Positions 26,286 through 36,010 are shown, counted from the first letter of the stretch. The stretch is 64,000 bases of DNA from Marihabitans asiaticum (GCF_007828725.1 NZ_VIUW01000003.1:186001-250000); one strand, 5' to 3'. Notes: a model not told the origin generated them from the letters alone. Translations and numbers: made by a program.

Positions 26286-26315
26286 TCGTCCACAGGCAGG
26301 CCGGTGTTGTCCACA
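26286..26315 (+). promoter_or_regulatory. DnaA-box sequences upstream of nrdR
   Basis: TTGTCCACA at 26307-26315 is an exact actinobacterial DnaA box, and TCGTCCACA at 26286-26294 has one change. They lie between the NrdR boxes and the nrdR start. Confidence 0.55.
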
Positions 26316-26384
26316 GCCGAAGGGGTGGCTGTCCACCCCTTCGTCCACACCGCCACCCGCTCCCGACGTCGAGAGGCCAGCCCC

Positions 26385-26894
26385 GTGCACTGCCCCTTCT
26401 GCCGGCACACCGACTCTCGAGTCATCGACTCGCGCACCGCGGACGACGGGTCCTCGATCCGGCGCCGGCGGCAGTGCCCCGAGTGCTCCCGCCGCTTCAC
26501 CACGCTGGAGACCGCGAGCCTGTCGGTGACCAAGCGCTCCGGAGCCGCCGAGCCGTTCAGCCGGGCCAAGGTCCTCGCCGGCGTGCGGAAGGCCTGCCAG
26601 GGTCGTCCGGTCACCGAGGACGACCTCGCCCTCCTGGCCCAGCGGGTCGAGGAGAGCATCCGCGGTCAGGGCAGCGCCGAGATCGACGCCCACGAGGTCG
26701 GGATGGCCATCCTCGGACCGCTGCGCGAGCTCGACGAGGTGGCTTACCTGCGCTTCGCCAGCGTGTACCAGGCGTTCGACTCCCTCGAGGACTTCGACGC
26801 CGCGATCAGCGTCCTGCGCGCAGACCGCGAGCTGCGCGAGGAGCGCGAGAGCGCCGAGCCCGACGCCTCTCGCCGCGAGGCCCGCACCCCCTAG
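26385..26894 (+). CDS. nrdR: Transcriptional repressor NrdR
   Basis: 169 aa. The N-terminal zinc ribbon ([17 protein letters not shown] and [13 protein letters not shown], four cysteines) begins directly at the chosen GTG, which follows GAGAGG. The ATP-cone domain spans about residues 48-138 ([20 protein letters not shown] ... [17 protein letters not shown]). NrdR senses ATP/dATP and represses ribonucleotide reductase genes. The paired NrdR boxes upstream imply that it represses itself and, if co-transcribed, nrdJ. Confidence 0.97.
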   Translation: MHCPFCRHTDSRVIDSRTADDGSSIRRRRQCPECSRRFTTLETASLSVTKRSGAAEPFSRAKVLAGVRKACQGRPVTEDDLALLAQRVEESIRGQGSAEIDAHEVGMAILGPLRELDEVAYLRFASVYQAFDSLEDFDAAISVLRADRELREERESAEPDASRREARTP

Positions 26895-26899
26895 AGCTC

Positions 26900-26937
26900 C
26901 CGGGCACCGCCACGCAGACATGGCTGTCGGTGCCCGG
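26900..26937 (+). other. Stem-loop between nrdR and nrdJ
   Basis: A perfect 10-bp stem (CCGGGCACCG with CGGTGCCCGG) and an 18-nt loop lie directly after the nrdR stop. No U tract follows. It could partly terminate transcription, protect mRNA ends or set the ratio of the two products. Confidence 0.55.
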
Positions 26938-26981
26938 TGACAACCTGAGAACAGTCCGACACAGCACACAGGAGAGATGGC

Positions 26982-29891
26982 ATGACCGAGACCGCCGGCA
27001 AGGCCCGAGCCCGCCGCACCAGCAAGGACGCTGGCCTGACGATCGAGCGCATCTACACCACCGAGGGGGTCCACCCCTACGACGAGGTGACCTGGGAGAA
27101 GCGAGACGTCTCCCAGCAGAACTGGAAGACCGGCGAGACGATCTTCGAGCAGCGCGGGGTGGAGTTCCCCGACTTCTGGTCGGTCAACGCGAGCACCATC
27201 GTCACGACGAAGTACTTCCGCGGCGCCGTCGGCACCCCCGAGCGCGAGCAGGGGCTCAAGCAGCTCATCGACCGGGTCGTGCTCACCTACGTCAAGGCGG
27301 GCAAGGAGCACGGGTACTTCGCCACCGACACCGACGCCGAGGTCTTCGAGCACGAGCTGACCTACGCCCTGCTCCACCAGATCTTCAGCTTCAACTCTCC
27401 GGTGTGGTTCAACGTCGGCACCAAGAGCCCGCAGCAGGTCAGCGCCTGCTTCATCCTCTCCGTCGACGACTCGATGGACTCGATCCTCAACTGGTACAAG
27501 GAGGAGGGCTTCATCTTCAAGGGCGGGTCGGGCGCCGGGCTGAACCTCTCCCGGATCCGGTCGAGCAAGGAGCTGCTCTCCTCCGGTGGCACCGCCTCCG
27601 GCCCGGTCTCCTTCATGCGTGGGGCCGACGCCTCCGCGGGGACGATCAAGTCCGGTGGCGCGACCCGCCGCGCGGCGAAGATGGTCGTCCTCGACGTGGA
27701 CCACCCCGACATCGAGGAGTTCGTCGAGACCAAGGCGCGCGAGGAGGACAAGATCCGGGCGCTGCGCGACGCCGGCTTCGACATGGACCTCGGTGGCGCC
27801 GACATCGTCTCGGTGCAGTACCAGAACGCGAACAACTCGGTCCGGGTCAGCGACGAGTTCATGCGCGCGGTCGAGGAGGGCGGCGACTTCGGGCTGACCT
27901 CCCGCAAGGACGGCTCGGTCATCGAGACCGTCGACGCGCGCGAGCTGATGACCAAGATCGCCAAGGCCGCGTGGGAGTGCGCCGACCCGGGCATCCAGTA
28001 CGACGACACGATCAACGACTGGCACACCAGCCCCGAGAGCGGCCGGATCAACGCCTCGAACCCGTGCAGCGAGTACATGTCGCTGGACAACTCCAGCTGC
28101 AACCTCGCCTCGCTGAACCTGCTGAAGTTCCTGCGCGACGACGACACCTTCGATGCCGAGACTTTCCAGAAGGTCACCGAGCTCGTCATCACGGCGATGG
28201 ACATCTCGATCTGCTTCGCCGACTTCCCGACCGAGGCGATCGGGGAGACCACCCGCGACTACCGCCAGCTGGGTATCGGCTACGCCAACCTCGGCGCGCT
28301 GCTCATGGCCACCGGCCACGGGTACGACTCCGACGGCGGCCGCGCGCTCGCCGCGTCGATCACCTCGCTGCTTACCGGCGCGTCCTACAAGCGCTCGACC
28401 GAGATCGCTGCGGTCGTCGGCCCCTACGCCGGGTACGCCCGCAACGCCGACGCCCACAAGCGGGTCATGCGCAAGCACCAGGCCGCGAACGACCAGATCC
28501 GGACCATGCACACCATGGACAAGGACATCCACGGCTATGCCACCAAGGCGTGGGACCAGGTCGTCAAGCAGGGCGAGAAGCACGGCTACCGCAACGCCCA
28601 GGCCTCGGTGCTCGCCCCGACCGGGACCATCGGCTTCATGATGGACTGCGACACCACCGGCATCGAGCCGGACTTCTCGCTGGTGAAGTTCAAGAAGCTC
28701 GTCGGTGGCGGGTCGATGCAGATCGTCAACCTCACCATCCCGCGGGCGCTGAAGCGTCTCGGGTACGCCGAGGAGACGATCGAGGCGATCGTCGAGTACA
28801 TCGCCGACAAGGGCCACGTCATCGACGCGCCGGGGCTGAAGCCGGAGCACTACGAGGTCTTCGACACCGCGATGGGTGCCCGCGCGATCAGCCCGATGGG
28901 GCACGTGCGGATGATGGCTGCCACCCAGCCCTTCCTCTCCGGTGCGATCTCCAAGACGGTCAACCTGCCCGAGTCGGCCACCGTCGAGGAGATCGAGGAG
29001 GTCTACATCGAGGGCTGGAAGCTCGGCCTGAAGGCGCTCGCGGTCTACCGGGACAACTGCAAGGTGGGCCAGCCGCTCTCCGACGGCGGGTCGACCGCCA
29101 AGGAGAAGGGCCAGCAGGCTCAGGCCGAGGCCGCTCCGACGGTGGAGTACCGGCCGCTGCGTCGCCGCCTGCCCAAGCGCCGCACCTCGCAGACGACGTC
29201 CTTCGCCGTCGGGGGAGCCGAGGGCTACCTCACCGCCGGCACCTACGACGACGGTCAGCTCGGTGAGATCTTCCTCAAGTTCGGCAAGCAGGGCTCGACC
29301 CTGGCCGGGCTGATGGATGCCTTCTCCATCGCGATCTCGGTGGCGCTGCAGCACGGGGTGCCGTTGGAGACCTATGTCGAGAAGTTCACCAACCTGCGCT
29401 TCGAGCCGGCCGGCATGACCGACGACCCGGACGTGCGGATGGCGCAGTCGATCATGGACTACGTCTTCCGCCGGCTGGCGCTGGACTACCTCGACTTCGA
29501 CACCCGGTCCTTCATGGGCATCCACACCGCGGAGGAGCGGGCCCGCCAGCTCGAGACCGGCTCGTACGAGGCGAGCGGATCCGAGGACGACGAGGACTAC
29601 GAGGGCGACTTCGAGTCGTACTCGCAGTCGGTCGCCCCGTCGGGCAAGAAGCACGACGAGGTCGAGTCGACCGAGCCGGGTCACGAGGGCTCGGAGCACA
29701 CGCCGGCCGGTGCCGGCGCTGCCTCGGCTCGCTTGGCCGGTGACGACGTCCACTCCTCGGCCGAGCTGCTGGAGAAGTTCCAGGGCAAGACCGCCGACGC
29801 TCCGATGTGCATGACCTGCGGGACGAAGATGCGCCCCGCCGGCTCCTGCTACGTCTGCGAGGGCTGCGGCTCGACCAGCGGGTGCAGCTGA
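26982..29891 (+). CDS. nrdJ: Vitamin B12-dependent (class II) ribonucleotide reductase
   Basis: 969 aa, the normal length for actinobacterial NrdJ, which reduces ribonucleotides using adenosylcobalamin. Predicted key residues are Cys156 (QQVSACFILSVDD) and Cys373 (DNSSCNLASLNL) as the redox pair and Cys362 in NPCSEY as the thiyl radical site. The radical-domain sequence ASVLAPTGTIGFMMDCDTTG is also conserved. The C-terminus ends in CMTCGTKMRPAGSCYVCEGC, a cysteine-rich tail for re-reduction. It has a clear AGGAGAG site. There is no intein and no sign of a cobalamin riboswitch in the 87-nt gap from nrdR. Confidence 0.97.
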   Translation: MTETAGKARARRTSKDAGLTIERIYTTEGVHPYDEVTWEKRDVSQQNWKTGETIFEQRGVEFPDFWSVNASTIVTTKYFRGAVGTPEREQGLKQLIDRVVLTYVKAGKEHGYFATDTDAEVFEHELTYALLHQIFSFNSPVWFNVGTKSPQQVSACFILSVDDSMDSILNWYKEEGFIFKGGSGAGLNLSRIRSSKELLSSGGTASGPVSFMRGADASAGTIKSGGATRRAAKMVVLDVDHPDIEEFVETKAREEDKIRALRDAGFDMDLGGADIVSVQYQNANNSVRVSDEFMRAVEEGGDFGLTSRKDGSVIETVDARELMTKIAKAAWECADPGIQYDDTINDWHTSPESGRINASNPCSEYMSLDNSSCNLASLNLLKFLRDDDTFDAETFQKVTELVITAMDISICFADFPTEAIGETTRDYRQLGIGYANLGALLMATGHGYDSDGGRALAASITSLLTGASYKRSTEIAAVVGPYAGYARNADAHKRVMRKHQAANDQIRTMHTMDKDIHGYATKAWDQVVKQGEKHGYRNAQASVLAPTGTIGFMMDCDTTGIEPDFSLVKFKKLVGGGSMQIVNLTIPRALKRLGYAEETIEAIVEYIADKGHVIDAPGLKPEHYEVFDTAMGARAISPMGHVRMMAATQPFLSGAISKTVNLPESATVEEIEEVYIEGWKLGLKALAVYRDNCKVGQPLSDGGSTAKEKGQQAQAEAAPTVEYRPLRRRLPKRRTSQTTSFAVGGAEGYLTAGTYDDGQLGEIFLKFGKQGSTLAGLMDAFSIAISVALQHGVPLETYVEKFTNLRFEPAGMTDDPDVRMAQSIMDYVFRRLALDYLDFDTRSFMGIHTAEERARQLETGSYEASGSEDDEDYEGDFESYSQSVAPSGKKHDEVESTEPGHEGSEHTPAGAGAASARLAGDDVHSSAELLEKFQGKTADAPMCMTCGTKMRPAGSCYVCEGCGSTSGCS

Positions 29892-29915
29892 TCCGCTGAG
29901 TAGCTGACGAAGGGA

Positions 29916-29944
29916 GGGCCCGACCGGTTGATCCGGTCGGGCCC
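29916..29944 (+). terminator. Hairpin terminator after nrdJ
   Basis: A perfect 12-bp stem (29916-29927 with 29933-29944), loop TTGAT, followed by TTCGT, 24 nt after the stop codon. Confidence 0.88.
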
Positions 29945-29973
29945 TTCGTCGCGCGCAGCGATGAGTGCTGCAC

Positions 29974-30023
29974 CACTCAGTGACGTTGGCCGCAAGCCTG
30001 CGGCGAGCTGTCTCCTTGTGTTG
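29974..30023 (-). pseudogene. Decayed fragment matching the 3' end of sdaA
   Basis: Positions 29974-30019 align without gaps to 31545-31590 of sdaA, with 38 of 46 bases identical and the same orientation. Read on the minus strand it gives KETARRRLAANVTE, against [14 protein letters not shown] in SdaA. Several base differences are synonymous (Leu, Ala, Thr codons), which indicates past coding. The stop codon is lost. It lies at the outer edge of the EcsC segment. Confidence 0.75.
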
Positions 30024-30025
30024 AG

Positions 30026-30031
30026 TAGTTT
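30026..30031 (+). promoter_or_regulatory. -10 hexamer of a leaderless promoter for the EcsC gene
   Basis: TAGTTT ends 6 nt before ATG 30038. It lies directly beside the sdaA-like fragment. Confidence 0.45.
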
Positions 30032-30037
30032 GACGTC

Positions 30038-31204
30038 ATGAACGAGCCATCGCCGTACGAGATGAAAGCCTGGGAAGAGATCCAAGCCTTCCAGGGACGC
30101 CAGTTGTCCGCACGCATGGCCGATGTCGGCCAGAAGGTCGCCGACACGGGTGCCGCCATTGGTGAACGTACGGGCATGTTCCTCGGGGATCACCCCCGCG
30201 CCCAAAAAATCGCACGACGTGGTCGCGACATCGCGGCCAAGGGCTCGAAGGCGGTCTCGAGCGGAGCACAGGCCGCCAGTGAGAGGCTCCCGTCCTGGAC
30301 GGGCACGATCGGCGCGTCTGCGGAGCGCGCCACGGCGAAAGTCTCACGGGCTGGCCTCTCGCCCAAGCGGGTCGTCGCCCGGCACCAGAAGCACGGTCAC
30401 GACATCACTCGTCTCAGCGACCTCCGGGCTCTCGACCTGGAGCAAGTCGACGCCGTGAAGGGCAGGTCCGCAGAGTGGCTCTACCCCGTCGGCGCCGCTA
30501 TGACAGGCGCTGCCGCCAGCTTTGCCATCACCGGCAGCCAGGTGACCACCGCCGCGTCCGCCGGAGCTGCAGCCGCACCGGGGGCCGCCACCATCGTCGC
30601 CGCCATGGCTGGTGACTCTGCAGCAGTCCTCGGTCTCGGCTCACGAGCAGTCGGCCGAGCGGCATTGATGTACGGCTACGACCCCGAGTCCCCGGCCGAG
30701 AAGTTGTTCATCTTGTCCGTGGTCAACGCCGGAACTGCTGTGACTGCGACCGCCAAGACGGCTGCCATGAAGGACATCTCGAAACTCACCCAAGCGTTGG
30801 TTCGAGGCAAGACCTGGGAGATTCTCAACCAGAGCGTCGTTGCGCGTGTAACGGGGAAGTTCGCCACACAGTTCGCCGACCGATGGACCAAGCAAACCCT
30901 CGGCAAGGTCCTCCCGGGCATTGGCGTCGCCATCGGCGGCACGCTCAACTGGTCAACCCTCGAGGGCATCGTCGACACCGCAGACGTCGCATATCGACGT
31001 CGTTTCCTCCTCGAAAAGTATCCCGATCTCGCTACGGGGGACACCTTCGGCGAGGATATCGTCGACGCCGAGACCGTGACTGGCGATTCGGACGTCGATA
31101 TCAGCATCGTTCGGGAGCTAGTTGAAGTCGGCGGGCCCGACCTCGACTCCGGCGCCTTCACCGAGCCAGGCTACGAAACAGAGAGCCCCGCAGGCCGGGA
31201 GTGA
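30038..31204 (+). CDS. EcsC family protein
   Basis: 388 aa. Residues 1-145 are polar and helical (KAWEEIQAFQGRQLSARMAD). From about 150 the EcsC domain runs with several hydrophobic helices (VGAAMTGAAASFAITGSQ) and the conserved YGYDPESPAEKLFILSVVNA, then LGKVLPGIGVAIGGTLNWST and DVAYRRRFLLEKYP. The Bacillus ecs locus encodes an ABC transporter, but EcsC itself has no settled function. Codon use is less GC-biased at third positions than in neighbouring genes (for example gat, aaa, tat), suggesting transfer. It is flanked on one side by a decayed sdaA 3' end and on the other by sdaA itself. Confidence 0.83.
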   Translation: MNEPSPYEMKAWEEIQAFQGRQLSARMADVGQKVADTGAAIGERTGMFLGDHPRAQKIARRGRDIAAKGSKAVSSGAQAASERLPSWTGTIGASAERATAKVSRAGLSPKRVVARHQKHGHDITRLSDLRALDLEQVDAVKGRSAEWLYPVGAAMTGAAASFAITGSQVTTAASAGAAAAPGAATIVAAMAGDSAAVLGLGSRAVGRAALMYGYDPESPAEKLFILSVVNAGTAVTATAKTAAMKDISKLTQALVRGKTWEILNQSVVARVTGKFATQFADRWTKQTLGKVLPGIGVAIGGTLNWSTLEGIVDTADVAYRRRFLLEKYPDLATGDTFGEDIVDAETVTGDSDVDISIVRELVEVGGPDLDSGAFTEPGYETESPAGRE

Positions 31205-31540
31205 GGCGGACCTGGATCTGAATCTGTGCGTCCTACGAGCAGGGCGCCCAGCAGGGTGACGTCATCAATTGGCCCCGTAGGCCGAAGCTAGGAGTACCTA
31301 TTCGGCACGCTGCGTGGCTCGTGCACCATCGGCGGTCCGTCGGCGTCTATCGAGACGGTGATGATCCGCTCATACTTCGTCAGCGGACGAGCAAGAGCAC
31401 GTGCTCGCCCCTTGCCACCGGCACCGAGTGGATGACCCGCATACGCAGTATGGGGCCGGCCGCGGCTACAGACGTCGGGCTCACGCACCACCTCGGCCGA
31501 CCCATCCGCCCCGAGCTGTCACGGCCCCCTTCGCCCCGCC
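31205..31540. other. 336-bp gap between the EcsC gene and sdaA with no supported gene
   Basis: A 67-codon open frame on the minus strand ([18 protein letters not shown] and so on) and overlapping plus-strand frames exist. None has a recognisable family, a good ribosome-binding site or consistent codon bias. Composition is mixed, as in the EcsC gene, so this may be the rest of the inserted segment. CCCCCTTCG lies near the right edge. Confidence 0.4.
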
Positions 31541-32914
<1,374 letters not shown>

Positions 32915-32921
32915 GTGCGTC

Positions 32922-32927
32922 ACACTA
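32922..32927 (-). promoter_or_regulatory. -10 hexamer of a leaderless sdaA promoter
   Basis: On the minus strand TAGTGT ends exactly 7 nt before the GTG at 32914. Confidence 0.6.
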
Positions 32928-33041
32928 ACGGGCGTGTCTCACGATGCGGTCATCCGAGCCGCCGTGATCCGCTGCAGGGAGTGAGAGGGCGAAGGGGGGA
33001 GGTGACCGTTCGTCTGAGGTTCCCCGGGGATCTGCGGAGGG

Positions 33042-33053
33042 TGTGGAAAAGTC
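33042..33053 (+). promoter_or_regulatory. Shared upstream motif TGTGGAAAAGTC, copy 1
   Basis: The same 12-mer occurs at 37529-37540. Each copy lies about 50 nt before a start codon. TGTGGAAAA differs by one base from the TGTGGATAA form of a DnaA box. Confidence 0.55.
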
Positions 33054-33089
33054 GGCGGCGGGATCGGGCAGATCGGGAAGTCTCATCCC

Positions 33090-33524
33090 ATGACATTCAT
33101 CGACCTGCCCCGTGACTGGCCCTCCCGATCCCTCACCGACCTGCGGCTCGCCGCAGACGTCGTCGACCTCGTCGTCCGCGAGGGCGACCGGTGGACCGGC
33201 TCGGTCTCGCTGCTCCTGTGCTCCGACGACGGGCGGATGATCCAGCCCGTCACCGTGAGCGACGTGCCGCAGAGCTCTACCGAGGAGGACCGGCGCGCGT
33301 TCTTCGACGCCTTCCTCGACCACCTCGGCCGGGCCCTCGGCTCCGTCGTGCTGGCGCTCGGACGGCCCGGCGAGCAGCCGTGCGCCGAGGACCTGGCCTG
33401 GCACGGCTCGGCGCTGACCGCCTGCCGGGCCGCGGGGGTCGAGCTCATCGCCACCTTCGCCGCAGCGCCGGAGGAGGTTCGCCTCGTCGGCACCGGCCAG
33501 GTGCCGCTGGACCTCGCCGGCTGA
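33090..33524 (+). CDS. Conserved-looking hypothetical protein
   Basis: 144 aa, soluble, acidic, with no signal peptide or membrane helix. Visible features are an alternating strand-helix pattern (LRLAADVVDLVVREGDRW, SVSLLLCSDDGRMIQPVTV, LGSVVLALGRPGE, ACRAAGVELIATFA), suggesting a small alpha/beta fold. I do not recognise the family. It ends 6 bp from the convergent carboxyltransferase gene. The promoter region carries the TGTGGAAAAGTC motif shared with the WXG100-like gene at 37579, so the two may be co-regulated. Confidence 0.65.
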   Translation: MTFIDLPRDWPSRSLTDLRLAADVVDLVVREGDRWTGSVSLLLCSDDGRMIQPVTVSDVPQSSTEEDRRAFFDAFLDHLGRALGSVVLALGRPGEQPCAEDLAWHGSALTACRAAGVELIATFAAAPEEVRLVGTGQVPLDLAG

Positions 33525-33530
33525 GCCTCG

Positions 33531-35027
33531 TCACCCGACAGGCGCCGCCGGGCTCAGCTCGTCAGCGATCGCCGCGGCGACATCGCCTGCGAAGCCGGCC
33601 ACATCCTCATGCGCCGCCCGCCGCGTCTGGATCACCCGGTCGACCACACCGTCGGCCAGCAGGTGCTCGGCGAGCACGCGCTGCCGAGCGGCGACGAGCG
33701 CGGCCTGCTCGGTATCACCGAAGAGGATGGCGCTCGCCCCCTCCGGCGGCAGCGGGCTGAGCCAGGCATCCGAGACCGCGACGACCCGGTCGGCGGGTAG
33801 CAGCGCGAGGGCGCCTCCGCCGGTTCCCTCGCCGAGCAGGACCGAGACGCTGGACGTGCGCAGGCTGGTCATCCGCGCGATGCAGCGGGCGATCTCGCCG
33901 GCCAGCGCGCCCTCCTCGGCGCGTGGGGAGAGGTCGGCTCCGGGGGTGTCGATGACCGTCACGAGCGGCAGCGACAGCTCCTCGGCCACCCGCATCCCGC
34001 GCCGCGCCTCCCGCAGCCCGGCCGGTCCCATCGAGGCCGCCGCCTGGTAGCGGCGGTCCTGCCCGACGAGCACGCAGGCCCGTCCACCGAAGCTCGCCAG
34101 CGCCAGCATCACCCCCGCGTCCGCCTCGCCGTGCCCGGTGCCGTTGAGCGGGATGACGTCGTCCGCGGCGTGCCGCAGCAGCTCTCGGATGCCGGGACGG
34201 TCGGCGCGCCGGGTCGCGGTGATCGCCGACCAGGTCCGCCTTACCTCCTCGGTCGTCGGCTCCGGGCGGGAGGCGAAGGGGGAGATGCTCGCCGCGGCGA
34301 GCGGATCCCCCTTCGCCCTCGGGGCGGGTGCCGTCTCGTCGCTGCTCGCGGACGATCCGGAGAGCACGGTGAGGGCCCGGGCGGCGACCGAGGCCAGCTC
34401 GCCGGTGGGGACGACCGCGTCGACGATGCCGTTGGCGACGAGGTTCTCCGCCAGCTGCACCCCGTCGGGGAAGGGGGTGCCCGTGAGGGTCTCGTAGACG
34501 ACCGGGCCGAGGAAGCCGATGAGCGCCCCGGGCTCGGCGATCGTCATGTGCCCCAGCGATCCCCAGGAGGCGAAGACGCCCCCCGTGCTCGGGTGCCGCA
34601 GGTAGACGAGGTAGGGCAGGCCGGCGGCCTTGTGCTCGGTCACCGCCGCGGAGATGTCGACCATCGTGACGAAGGCGGGGGTGCCCTCCTGCATGCGGGT
34701 GCCGCCGGAGGCCGTCGCGGCGATCACCGGCAGGCGCTCTGCCGTGGCCCGGCGCACCGCGGCCACCACCCGCCCGGCCGCGGCCCGCCCGATGGACCCG
34801 CCGAGGAAGCCGAACTCGCTCACGACGAGGGCGACGTCGTGCCCACCGATCGATGCTCTGCCGGTGATGACCGACTCGTCGCACCCGGACCGCTCCGCTG
34901 CCGCGCGCAGCGCCTCGCGATACTCCTCGCAGATCCCCTCCAGCGGCACCGGCGCGTCCCAGGACTCGAAGCTGCCGGGGTCGACCACGGTCTCGACGAG
35001 GGCATGGGCTCCGAGGCGCTCTGGCAT
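33531..35027 (-). CDS. Fused acetyl-CoA/acyl-CoA carboxylase carboxyltransferase (beta plus alpha)
   Basis: 498 aa. Residues ~1-235 resemble AccD: SGGTRMQEGTPAFVTMVDIS, LRHPSTGGVFASWGSLGHM and GFLGPVVYETL, but without the four-cysteine zinc ribbon of bacterial AccD. Residues ~265-498 resemble AccA: IPLNGTGHGEADAGVMLALA, TVIDTPGADLSPRAEEGALA and LLGEGTGGGALALLPADRV. The two halves form the complete carboxyltransferase that moves CO2 from biotin to acyl-CoA. Biotin carboxylase and biotin carrier genes are not in this window. The linker (about 225-260) is Ala/Ser/Pro-rich. It is divergent from the small membrane protein at 35069. Confidence 0.85.
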   Translation of the reverse strand: MPERLGAHALVETVVDPGSFESWDAPVPLEGICEEYREALRAAAERSGCDESVITGRASIGGHDVALVVSEFGFLGGSIGRAAAGRVVAAVRRATAERLPVIAATASGGTRMQEGTPAFVTMVDISAAVTEHKAAGLPYLVYLRHPSTGGVFASWGSLGHMTIAEPGALIGFLGPVVYETLTGTPFPDGVQLAENLVANGIVDAVVPTGELASVAARALTVLSGSSASSDETAPAPRAKGDPLAAASISPFASRPEPTTEEVRRTWSAITATRRADRPGIRELLRHAADDVIPLNGTGHGEADAGVMLALASFGGRACVLVGQDRRYQAAASMGPAGLREARRGMRVAEELSLPLVTVIDTPGADLSPRAEEGALAGEIARCIARMTSLRTSSVSVLLGEGTGGGALALLPADRVVAVSDAWLSPLPPEGASAILFGDTEQAALVAARQRVLAEHLLADGVVDRVIQTRRAAHEDVAGFAGDVAAAIADELSPAAPVG

Positions 35028-35055
35028 GCCCCGATCGTGCCGGACCGGCTGGGGC

Positions 35056-35061
35056 TAGGCT
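35056..35061 (+). promoter_or_regulatory. -10 hexamer of a leaderless promoter
   Basis: TAGGCT ends exactly 7 nt before GTG 35069. Confidence 0.6.
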
Positions 35062-35068
35062 GCGGGCC

Positions 35069-35431
35069 GTGCTTGTGCCGTTGACCACGATCGTCGTCAT
35101 CGCCTCGGTCGTGCTCGCCGTCGTGGCCGGGGTGTACGCCCTGCGGGCGAGGCTGATCGACGACCTGCTGCTCCTCGTCGCCGCCCTGGTCGAGGTCCTC
35201 CTGCTCGTCCTCGCCGTGGTCGCGGCGGTGCAGGCCCCCTCGGTGCGCACGCCGGGGGAGGGCGCGACGATGGCGGCCTACGCCCTCACGCTGCCTCTCG
35301 TCCCGCCCGCGCTCGCCTTCCTCGCGATCAAGGAGAAGACGCGCTGGGCCATGGCGGTGCTCCTCGCCGGCGCCCTCGTCGTCGCGGTGATGGCCTACCG
35401 GGTCCAGCAGATCTGGGTCGTCCATGCCTGA
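35069..35431 (+). CDS. Small four-helix membrane protein of unknown function
   Basis: 120 aa with four predicted helices (TIVVIASVVLAVVAGVYAL; LLLLVAALVEVLLLVLAVVA; ALTLPLVPPALAFLAI; WAMAVLLAGALVVAVMAYRV). The first two are joined by ARLIDDLLL, a short polar turn. No family is recognised. It overlaps the next membrane-protein gene by 8 nt and is probably co-translated with it. The pair may act together in the membrane. Confidence 0.7.
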   Translation: MLVPLTTIVVIASVVLAVVAGVYALRARLIDDLLLLVAALVEVLLLVLAVVAAVQAPSVRTPGEGATMAAYALTLPLVPPALAFLAIKEKTRWAMAVLLAGALVVAVMAYRVQQIWVVHA

Positions 35432-35867
35432 GCCAGCAGCACCCGGATCAACGGCGCGCCGGACCAGGCGCGCGATCGGCAGCGGCCCGGGCATCCTCCT
35501 CGTGCTCGCGTACGGCACGCTGGCGCTGGCTGCCACCGGACGCTCGGTGCTGCAGATCCTCGAGTACTTCGAGCGGGCGCCGCTGGCCTATCTGCTCTCG
35601 GCGCTCGCCGCGGTCGTCTACATCGCGGCGACCTGGGCGCTGGTGACCGACCGGCGCCGGCTCGCCCAGGTGACGATCACCGTCGAGGCCGTCGGCGTGC
35701 TCGCCGTCGGCGCGCTCAGCTACCTCGTGCCCGACCTCTTCCCGGACAAGACGGTCTGGTCGCACTTCGGGTCCGGCTACGGCTTCCTGCCGCTCGTCCT
35801 GCCCTTCGTCGGCCTGTGGTGGCTTGCTCGAAACCGTTGGGAGAGAACGGGACCCGAGGCTCGCTGA
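35424..35867 (+). CDS. Small four-helix membrane protein of unknown function
   Basis: 147 aa. A basic N-terminus precedes helices at about residues 22-42, 55-74, 84-104 and 118-135. The segment LSYLVPDLFPDKTVWSHFGS between the last two helices is a distinctive extracytoplasmic loop, often seen in small actinobacterial membrane proteins of unknown role. It overlaps the previous gene by 8 nt. The metY riboswitch region begins about 50 nt downstream. Confidence 0.7.
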   Translation: MPEPAAPGSTARRTRRAIGSGPGILLVLAYGTLALAATGRSVLQILEYFERAPLAYLLSALAAVVYIAATWALVTDRRRLAQVTITVEAVGVLAVGALSYLVPDLFPDKTVWSHFGSGYGFLPLVLPFVGLWWLARNRWERTGPEAR

Positions 35868-35919
35868 CCATCAGGTGAGACGGGCTACGCGCCCGTCGGA
35901 TCGGGGTGTGTACGCTGCG

Positions 35920-36010
35920 GGCCAAGGTCAAGAGCACCAGCGCCAAGCCCCGGCTCGCTGGTCGGCAACCCTCCACTTGCGGTGGGGTGCCCCGGGAGAC
36001 GACCTGGGCC
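35920..36010 (+). promoter_or_regulatory. SAM-IV riboswitch upstream of metY
   Basis: The outer stem pairs 35920-35929 with 36001-36010 (one mismatch). The core has the conserved GCCAAGCCCCGGCTCGCTGG, then TCGGCAACCCTCC and GGTGGGGTGCCCCGGG, as in actinobacterial SAM-IV RNAs. A TACGCT hexamer at 35911-35916 would start transcription at the outer stem. High S-adenosylmethionine should lower metY expression. The start codon is about 50 nt further on. Confidence 0.9.

Noticed and set aside
26895..26981. Possible cobalamin riboswitch before nrdJ
   Set aside because: Only 87 nt separate the genes, too short, and no B12-box-like sequence is present.
26250..29753. 1167-codon minus-strand frame opposite nrdR and nrdJ, and a 1028-codon plus frame offset from them
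   Set aside because: Both overlap clear genes in other frames and have shadow composition. The nrdJ frame carries all catalytic cysteines.
26982..29891. Possible intein in nrdJ
   Set aside because: The length (969 aa) and uninterrupted motif order match intein-free enzymes; no inserted segment was found.
31288..31491. 67-codon minus-strand frame between the EcsC gene and sdaA
   Set aside because: No ribosome-binding site, no recognised family, and overlapping plus-strand frames look equally plausible. It is described as part of the non-coding gap.
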